Shown here one piece after another: positions 61,001-64,000 of a stretch of DNA of 64,000 nucleotides. This DNA comes from an uncultured Colwellia sp. GTDB taxonomy: Bacteria; Pseudomonadota; Gammaproteobacteria; Enterobacterales; Alteromonadaceae. The position numbers and the translations under genes are program-made. Under the pieces are notes generated by a model, which was not told the origin of the DNA, searched no databases, and saw only the letters and a program-made list of their open reading frames with translations. The stretch spans positions 62,001-126,000 of the forward strand of contig CAJXWZ010000002.1 in the NCBI GenBank assembly GCA_913062815.1. The letters run 5' to 3'. Positions within the stretch are counted from its first letter, which is position 1. Each line of letters starts with the position of its first letter.

Positions 61001-64000
61001 TAATGTTGATGGTGACCTAGTTGATAAGGTTGTTGTAGTAGGTTCAGTAGACAATACTGCTATAGGCACTTATACCATTAATTATGATGTACAAGATAAT
61101 GAGGGTAACCAAGCGTTAACATTACAGCGAAAAGTGACGGTGCAAGATGCACAAGCACCTGTAATTCAGGCACCTGATAATATCATTGTCGCTGCAATCA
61201 ATGGTGCAGGTACCACAAGAGGTGACTCTGCAATTACTTCATTTTTAAATGAAGTTACCGCAACCGATGATGTCGACTTAGCACTTACTATTGTTAATGA
61301 TGCTCCAGGTGTTTTTTCGCTTGGGACAACAATTGTTGAATTCAGTGCAACTGATAGTTCAGGCAATATAGGTAGTGCACAAGCCACTATAAGTGTTATT
61401 GATCAAGCGGTTCCTGTAATCACTTTAGTTACACCCACTGAATTAGTATTAAATGTGGGGGCTACATTCATTGAGCCCGGTTATAGCGCAACAGATAATG
61501 TTGATGGCAATATTAGTGATGATGTGATTCTTAGTGGCGGTGTTGATACTTCTCAAGTAGGGAATTACCTTCTACATTACAATGTAAGTGATAAAGGCGG
61601 TAATGCAGCAATAACGGTTTCTCGTGCGATCGTTGTTCAAAACGCAAACTTAGTTGACAGTGATGGTGATGGTGTTGTTGATGTAGAAGATGCATTTCCA
61701 GAAGATGCTTCCGAATGGCTAGATACTGACGGCGATGGTATTGGTAACAATGCCGATACCGATGATGATGGCGATGGTGCTGATGATACAGCCGATGCTT
61801 TCCCATTAGATAGCACAGAGTCTATGGATAGTGACGGTGATGGTATTGGTAACAATGCCGATACCGATGATGATGGCGATGATGTTGATGATGCAGCCGA
61901 TGCTTTCCCATTAGATAGCACAGAGTCTATGGATACTGACGGCGATGGTATTGGTAACAATGCCGATACCGATGATGATGGCGATGGTGTTGATGATGCA
62001 GCCGATGCTTTCCCATTAGATAGCACAGAGTCTATGGATACTGACGGTGATGGTATTGGCAACAATGCCGATACCGATGATGATGGCGATGGTGTTGATG
62101 ATGCAGCTGATGCTTTCCCATTAGATAGCACAGAGTCAATGGATACTGACGGTGATGGTATTGGTAACAATGCCGATACAGATGATGATGGCGATGGTGT
62201 TGATGATGCCGCCGATGCTTTCCCATTAGATAGCACTGAGTCTATGGATACTGACGGCGATGGCACTGGCAACAATGCCGATACAGATGATGATGGCGAT
62301 GGTGTTGATGATGCAGCTGATGCTTTCCCATTAGATAGCACAGAGTCGGTCGATACTGACGGCGATGGCACTGGCAACAATGCTGATACAGATGATGATA
62401 ATGACGGTGTTGATGATACAGCCGATGCTTTCCCGTTAGATAGCACAGAGTCTATGGATACTGACGGTGATGGTATTGGCAACAATGCTGATACGGACGA
62501 TGACAATGATGGCATTTTAGATGAGGATGACGATGAGCCATTAACTCCTTATGTTGATACTGAACCACCCGTATTCAGCGAAATAGCGCAAATAATAATA
62601 GAAGCAACAGGTGAATTGACGAGTGTTTCATTAGAGGAGCCAGAAGTTTCAGACAATGATGGCCAAATGCCAGCCTTAGTTAATGATATTACTGAAGCAT
62701 TACCCCTTGGCGTTCATCAAGTCAGATGGACAGCAACGGATACTTCAGGCAATGAAAGCACTATTGATCAGCAAATCATTATTACTGATACAACGGCGCC
62801 AGAGTTTATTAATGTACAACCGTATGAAATGAATGCGCTAGGTCGATTAACGCAGTTAGATAATATTGACTCAGTCACTGCAACAGATATTGTTGATGGC
62901 ATAGTACCTGCCTTTTTACTTGATGATTCACCCTTGTTATCTGGCTCACATTCAGTGGCGATGACGGCTTTTGATTTATCAGGTAATGAAGCGGAGGGTA
63001 ATATAACGGTATTTATTTATCCCGAAGTTACCTTATCTCCTACATTAACAGTAGAAGCGGGAGGCTCCTATGCACTTGGTATCACCTTAAGCGGTACCGC
63101 TCCTCTATACCCAGTTTTTTTGAGCTATCGATTGATGAAGAATAGTGTTGAAGTTAATAGTTCATCACTAGAGATGTCATCAGGGGCGCAAGCAAACTTA
63201 AGTTTTACTGTACCTGCAGACGCTTTAGTAAGTGATAACTTTGAAATTGTTTTATCAAGCAGTCAAAACGCTTTTCTTGGGAATAACCATACGGCCCAAT
63301 TAACGATTATTGAAAGCAATGTAGCACCACAATTAACTCTGACTACTATGCAAAATGGAATGGTTGTAAGTGTTGTCGATCCTGATAATGGTAATGTAAC
63401 TTTGCTGGCTCGGGTAGATGATGTCAATCAAAGTGACAGTCATGATGTTGCTTGGCGAGATAGTAATGCTGATTTTAATGATGCCGATAATGTTCTGAGT
63501 TATGACATAAATCCAAGTACATTAACTGAAGGTGTGTACTCAATAGATGTAACGGCAACAGAAAATAATACTAATGATCAGTTGTCAGTAACAAAAACTG
63601 TTCAATTTGTTGTTGAGCAATTAACGGAGTTAGATGATGAAGTTGACAGCGATAACGATGGTATTGTCGATAGTGAAGAAGGCTATAGTGACAGTGATGG
63701 CGACGGTATTGCGGATTATTTAGATGACGATAATAACACCACGCGTCTACCTAGCTCAGAAAATACGGAGCCATTGCAAACTTCACCTGGTCTAACCATG
63801 TCATTGGGCACCTTAGCCTCATCACAAGGTTCGGACAGTTCTAATGCAAGTTTGACGGTAGAAGAGTTATCAGAGCTTGTTGGCGAAAATGCTGCTGACA
63901 CTAGCGATAGTCAATTCGAAGTAGCAAGCCCGTTGTACAACTTCACTATCGCTGGGGCCATTGAACAAGGCCAGTCAATTGCGGTTGTGATACCGCTAGC
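49083..64000 (+). CDS. Giant multi-domain TSP3/FG-GAP/GLUG surface protein (3' partial)
   Basis: One frame stays open from ATG 49083 (or ATG 49098) to the right edge: at least 4,972 codons and no stop. After a signal peptide (LILLATLTFGLISSF, cleavage near LASS) come, by position: PA14 (49.24-49.68 kb), GLUG repeats (49.80-50.85), FG-GAP propeller (51.30-52.50), parallel beta-helix (52.69-54.09), a second FG-GAP propeller (54.51-55.70), delta-60 repeats (56.19-57.35), a second GLUG block (57.70-58.75), cadherin-like (58.95-59.24), four HYR/DUF5011 pairs (59.67-61.65), a long TSP3 array (61.66-62.55), further HYR/Ig-like domains and TSP3 (62.56-63.73). Asp-rich TSP3 units (DTDGDGIGNNADTDDD) join almost all modules and should bind Ca2+. 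The end resembles a choice-of-anchor domain. Predicted adhesin or matrix protein; exact role unknown. Confidence 0.88.
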   Translation, partial: MWLVIMNKLIESNSELKCVLFEKLILLATLTFGLISSFNTLASSANDNGLVNQRLSNIAIYDLGDAQCKNLPSNLSNINFANPNVSGYQVSNYIANDFAIRSSSNSNCGKTFADSFAGDVYIPADENVTFYLNSEDGSKLWINGNLVVNNDGVHNAQENNGSVALSHGWHFIEVQYFHNGGADNADSSYSLDVSYSSNGIGAKQGIPNSALRLGAALDTDNDGVANYYDIDKDGDGLIEISTLADLDEVRNNLTGTALFGNSTGCNTGCNGFELTQDLDFDTSGDGIVDANDANGVYWNAGEGWLPIGRTSSNAFQTTFEGNNFTINNLTINRSIEDGIGFFGFTRAGSIINNFGLTHTRVEGNNGVGALVGKADNSVVNNVYSTGKVSGNYEVGGLIGWANTVSITTARHIGYITGVDEFIGGIVGRAGINSAIENAFNIGSVVGGDRVGGIAGTSDSDISDVYVAGYVNGDQRVGGITSGVNSAHIDRSYVVAKITGNFDTGAILGSIFAPDAGISSSYWLTGIAETAVFYDRNVPIAITAANLVDLSCPTNAGDNACNQIFYADWDDSTPVWQFGTNNQLPALMQNASAYFLADFDGDGVSDQVDVFPSIALGALLDNDSDGIPDNCDAACLSTGLDTDTDDDNDGVDDVSDAFPFDSTESADNDLDGIGDNADLDDDNDGVNDDQDEFPFDASESADIDGDGIGDNADNDSDNDGYIDSKDSAPLNPLLPGLRPIRQQSADNADNRFAYSIANVGDVDGDGVDDIVTGAFEDSANGFDDNGVVFIISAKTGKTLYKIYGDGTDNELGKYIRSAPDMDNDNVNDFLVYRAGRGEDTNNAIELYSSRTGSLIYSISSEHDVFGHDFTFTGDVNNDGVDDLLISAPGFDNDQTNAGAVFIYSGVDGSELSRIEGSGGYFGDKLVPIGDINADQITDFIVSASSFDAQAGEDGRIYVFSGADNQILYQIDGDEYRQKIGDELVAIDDINNDGIRDFAYSNNTTAEFQGQQRGFISLVSGADGSQINQLSADGFGLGDFGKHLYSVKDIDGDGSNELVVIDAGNINEEHNTNVIFYSLSKNRIIGRVYSDNLFASSSFAQTLAVIDDITGDNFPEIVVGDYGHQGQASATGAIFTYSFGDFVIDTDNDGTVNGDDADIDNDGVTNFNDAYPYISVAGLTDTDLDGIPDTCDNLCQQSGMAADNYINGIIYVDNSSSCNAENETCGQNWQSAFRTLQDALLASNANQQIWVSEGVYYPSDVDNNPYQNIYITFKLPTNVSIFGGFNATDLPTQLNEANPELFKTVLSGDIDFQTNPDVTDDQGITQNVSDILGNNASTLIFTALDSQNYTISGVTLTGADRMNSSQYVLNISRGNATIKQVDIIGSKSSIRLNINDNCQIDFSYINLVNISTSSPLIKIFDTRCSQVTISEFTTSNAVTSDNVIDIRYAENNIEFNRLSIINDNPSTDGILYSNSDYQNLNITVNDSVFFNLGSLHSKSILNINNSIFMQTHGIKQTEDFPLTVKHSSFINNQSTNDAGAVSSVSTNNNLGFNLFVGNTGQKANNIYVENSVNDLGYNLVGANSIDGFASQSGNTFAQVFDSGTSFVATQSIEQITEQELANNGGDMLSALPIAEGPAVDIIPVNECLLPLDIRGEVRPQASLCDIGAVEFSDIDTDGDGIKDSVDTDDDGDGVDDVSDAFPLDATESVDTDLDGIGNNADTDDDNDGYSDSDELANGTDPLLNNSTPSDSDLDLISDLNDICPVAYNPDQADIDTDNIGDVCDDSDNDGSTDSEELAAGTLHNDANQRPYWWKTITARLGESAFFGGSLTSAGDVNKDGHDDIIIGARNGDNSAGVSVGIAQVFSGINGELLYQFEGEQSSDSFGYSVNGAGDVNKDGFYDVIIGAYKNDANGNAAGAAYVYSGIDGALLYHFKGESAYQYFGRAVSSAGDVNDDGYDDVVVGAPWDKYNWGSGQSYVKVFSGIDGSLLFKIDGFNDFDQFGLHVSQLGDVNGDDKDDFLIGSKHHTVDGDPSGNSSGTVRLYSGADANILYTLTGEDSNDKFPYSIKAADDFNQDNIVDFLVGTHGSADKAILYSGLDGTKINEFIGSDGTSYGREAASIGDINADGSPDIMVGASYTNDGDGAVHFYNGNSYQELFKIEGGFEHGQGQYLSSAGDLDKDGERDALISHIGYDNYAGMVRVLLTKDLQNDVDLDTWLSSADNCINVANSDQANSDGDALGDACDAFINDASEWLDSDGDGVGDNTDQLPFDPTDTIDSDGDGVGDSSDAFPNDPNESVDTDGDGVGNNADTDDDQDGISDVVEQQLGLDSLQASDGFTDLDNDYVILTDELALGTDPNDAQSVIKPLTQSFGNMGVTQLNYDDNFSTEDEAYGITALRNGQFLMLGYSVINTNDHLTIARINQNGTLDTTFAEQGYFTSQDLDYEVTVTELLDGSLIVTDNSSAFMKLSKDGNQDVSFANNGILDFLAGDDAGVSVNYSATTLLFAYQESNNVKLAKTDLQGNLLNGFGNNGIAEVNVGGSGKELAKTIMVQDDGTIVVSVATSKKSYLFKLDSTGNLDTNFATNGVFEYSSSSYSYLHMNSGLITAKQRTDGNFILLVENSINDLARQELVQVTANGQLDTSWAEQGVVGLESGRSSASVKTYLRNFSILTNDQLLVTGRVFSLNDDDYIISALKLNADGSRDVNYFNNGLSRARLADNVRFYGNNVIGNNDVVFVGTALADTGFQEFYIASLDNFIDMNNDGNEDVSDSFDTDLDGIGDNVDPDDDNDGVNDDQDAFPLDVSESLDTDLDGIGDNADLDDDNDGFSDIDESIAGTSPNDANDIPADVDGDFISDANDIDNNNNDLIDINSWSDLNQIRNNLDGLSLNNKNLGCPNGCKGFELLTDLDFDTSGNGVVDANDDYWDEGRGWHPIGESYEALETIFEGNDHTISNLYINRPNEDYIGLIAYVNNQGIVRNLTLDNVRITGKDAVGGLVGLTSESYFDSIAVIGRVDGENRVGGIAGGMSGQNTHAAFGLTNSYHIGRVTASNGFSGGVVAHSHAGLLNVFHIGPVHGGNTVGGIAAYSAYGIVNAYSAGEVVGTGWAGGIAATAYDSPLENVYSVAKVIGVGSSVGALFGRETSVEGVKNGYWFNEHSVVGLGVSNVGDNTQGLSLEGLSCPQQAGDFNCTSVAYNNWDDTTPIWRFGSSNQLPSLLINGNSYQLGDFDNDGVDDLIDLFPSITITGFTDSDGDGAPDDCDTDCQATGLLADEDDDNDGVSDLDEAGNTAPIITEQSPYLVNMDENGSPTAFSLTLNATDIDNDTLTWSVATLAENGVASVSGDGLSKAITYTPDNNFHGSDNFDVQVNDNAGGSAIITINVTVNATIDTDGDGIINALDSDDDNDGYPDGNDDFPLDSTEWLDTDNDGIGNNSDIDDDNDGISDMLDVFPLNAAESIDTDFDGIGNNADIDDDNDGVSDNIDAFPFDATESVDTDGDGIGNNADLDDDGDGFNDDVDAAPLDSNVFDITPPVLSIANSIAVAAVDSNGTPATNSNISLFLSSANAVDGLEGVVSVSHDAPEVFNIGATPVTFSASDSSGNITTLTATVSISDQTEPVISLTGNTAITLSLNDTFTEPGYIAIDNVDGDISQNVNVTGVVDTSIIGTVTLNYNVTDNEGNTAQTKSRQVTIQDAAAPVIIAPSNIVVAADDSSGVPVTNTDIASFLNAANGSDDVDINVDIHHDAPQVLPLGITTITFSATDSANNVGSSQATVDVQDLTAPVIQLTGNSSVTLSLNASYIEPGYLALDNVDGDISDSVDVSGSVNTSIVGTYTLVYTISDNAENVAIQQNRQVTVQDAAAPVIITPVNITVAAVNATGTPVSNQLIQNFLQEANAIDDVDEELTVDNDAPGLFSLGVNTITFSAVDSAGNIGTARATVTVSDLNAPQINLLGNSSLVLSFGETYQEAGYTAIDNVDGDLVDKVVVVGSVDNTAIGTYTINYDVQDNEGNQALTLQRKVTVQDAQAPVIQAPDNIIVAAINGAGTTRGDSAITSFLNEVTATDDVDLALTIVNDAPGVFSLGTTIVEFSATDSSGNIGSAQATISVIDQAVPVITLVTPTELVLNVGATFIEPGYSATDNVDGNISDDVILSGGVDTSQVGNYLLHYNVSDKGGNAAITVSRAIVVQNANLVDSDGDGVVDVEDAFPEDASEWLDTDGDGIGNNADTDDDGDGADDTADAFPLDSTESMDSDGDGIGNNADTDDDGDDVDDAADAFPLDSTESMDTDGDGIGNNADTDDDGDGVDDAADAFPLDSTESMDTDGDGIGNNADTDDDGDGVDDAADAFPLDSTESMDTDGDGIGNNADTDDDGDGVDDAADAFPLDSTESMDTDGDGTGNNADTDDDGDGVDDAADAFPLDSTESVDTDGDGTGNNADTDDDNDGVDDTADAFPLDSTESMDTDGDGIGNNADTDDDNDGILDEDDDEPLTPYVDTEPPVFSEIAQIIIEATGELTSVSLEEPEVSDNDGQMPALVNDITEALPLGVHQVRWTATDTSGNESTIDQQIIITDTTAPEFINVQPYEMNALGRLTQLDNIDSVTATDIVDGIVPAFLLDDSPLLSGSHSVAMTAFDLSGNEAEGNITVFIYPEVTLSPTLTVEAGGSYALGITLSGTAPLYPVFLSYRLMKNSVEVNSSSLEMSSGAQANLSFTVPADALVSDNFEIVLSSSQNAFLGNNHTAQLTIIESNVAPQLTLTTMQNGMVVSVVDPDNGNVTLLARVDDVNQSDSHDVAWRDSNADFNDADNVLSYDINPSTLTEGVYSIDVTATENNTNDQLSVTKTVQFVVEQLTELDDEVDSDNDGIVDSEEGYSDSDGDGIADYLDDDNNTTRLPSSENTEPLQTSPGLTMSLGTLASSQGSDSSNASLTVEELSELVGENAADTSDSQFEVASPLYNFTIAGAIEQGQSIAVVIPL
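59665..61650 (+). repeat. Four HYR-like/DUF5011-like domain pairs, ~495-bp period
   Basis: HYR-like units start near 59.67, 60.16, 60.66 and 61.15 kb (phrases such as APVIITPVNITVAAVNATG, ITFSAVDSAGNIG). Each is followed by a DUF5011-like unit (ISLTGNTAITLSLNDTFTEP, GYIAIDNVDGDIS). The period is about 165 residues. Copies have diverged at the DNA level, so this is an older duplication than the TSP3 array. Confidence 0.8.
61716..62520 (+). repeat. 105-bp tandem repeats coding for TSP3 units
   Basis: Units start at 61716, 61821, 61926, 62031, 62136, 62241, 62346 and 62451: seven full copies and one partial, period exactly 105 bp (35 residues). The unit protein reads MDTDGDGIGNNADTDDDGDG followed by VDDAADAFPLDSTES. 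DNA identity between central copies is very high, the first and last ones differ most. Confidence 0.93.

Noticed and set aside
61637..62515. Long Ser/Pro-rich open frame (292 codons) on the minus strand
   Set aside because: It is the antisense image of the 105-bp TSP3 repeats; its own 35-residue periodicity follows from them and there is no ribosome-binding site or recognisable domain.
61716..62520. CRISPR-like regular repetition
   Set aside because: Units are 105 bp, contiguous, in frame and have no unique spacers; they code for TSP3 motifs.

Overview
The window looks like chromosomal DNA of a marine, low-GC gammaproteobacterium of the Alteromonadales, most likely Colwelliaceae (Colwellia/Thalassotalea-like). 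This is inferred from AT-rich codon use, the combination of an E. coli-type PssA, MetJ-controlled metB-metL, NorR/NnrS, BaeSR-like signalling, several TonB/T2SS-type envelope proteins with GlyGly-CTERM or PEP-CTERM tails, and Asp-rich thrombospondin type 3 repeats. No rRNA, tRNA, complete insertion sequence, prophage or CRISPR array was seen.

Layout. 0-14.7 kb is mostly core and envelope genes: the C-terminus of a chemotaxis receptor, pssA, an Omp85-type barrel, an exported amidohydrolase, two hotdog thioesterases, ssb, a membrane diguanylate cyclase, a lipoprotein sulfatase fused to a YHYH domain, hemE and norR. 14.7-16.5 kb is a nitric-oxide response unit: norR faces a sigma-54 promoter with three NorR-type sites, followed by a 90-residue membrane protein and nnrS. 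16.5-20.8 kb is methionine biosynthesis: metJ faces metB-metL across a set of Met boxes. 20.9-24.8 kb holds a gene of unknown function, the formaldehyde detoxification pair frmA-frmB and a small unknown gene.

24.9-36.2 kb combines a TPR-BaeS-like sensor kinase with a convergent BaeR-like regulator, a Fur-box-controlled heme-uptake locus resembling Bacteroidetes HmuR/S/U/V (TonB receptor diverging from an ExbB-like, DUF2149 and exported CobN-like operon), and a second BaeR-like regulator. 36.6-44.6 kb is accessory: a Tat-exported intradiol dioxygenase-like protein, a PD40 propeller, a hairpin-rich 580-bp gap, an M6 metalloprotease with a GlyGly-CTERM, a small barrel protein, a PEP-CTERM protein and a cytosine-deaminase-like enzyme. 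44.6-48.8 kb is a tandem pair of TPR-BaeS-like kinases without an adjacent regulator.

From 49.08 kb to the right edge, one uninterrupted reading frame of at least 4,972 codons encodes a giant modular surface or secreted protein: PA14, GLUG, FG-GAP, parallel beta-helix, FG-GAP, delta-60, GLUG, cadherin-like, HYR/DUF5011, then a long TSP3 array, with TSP3-type Ca-binding linkers between almost all modules. It has no stop codon in the window, so its 3' end is missing. This giant protein, the Hmu-like locus and the NorR/NnrS unit with its small membrane protein are the most interesting parts.
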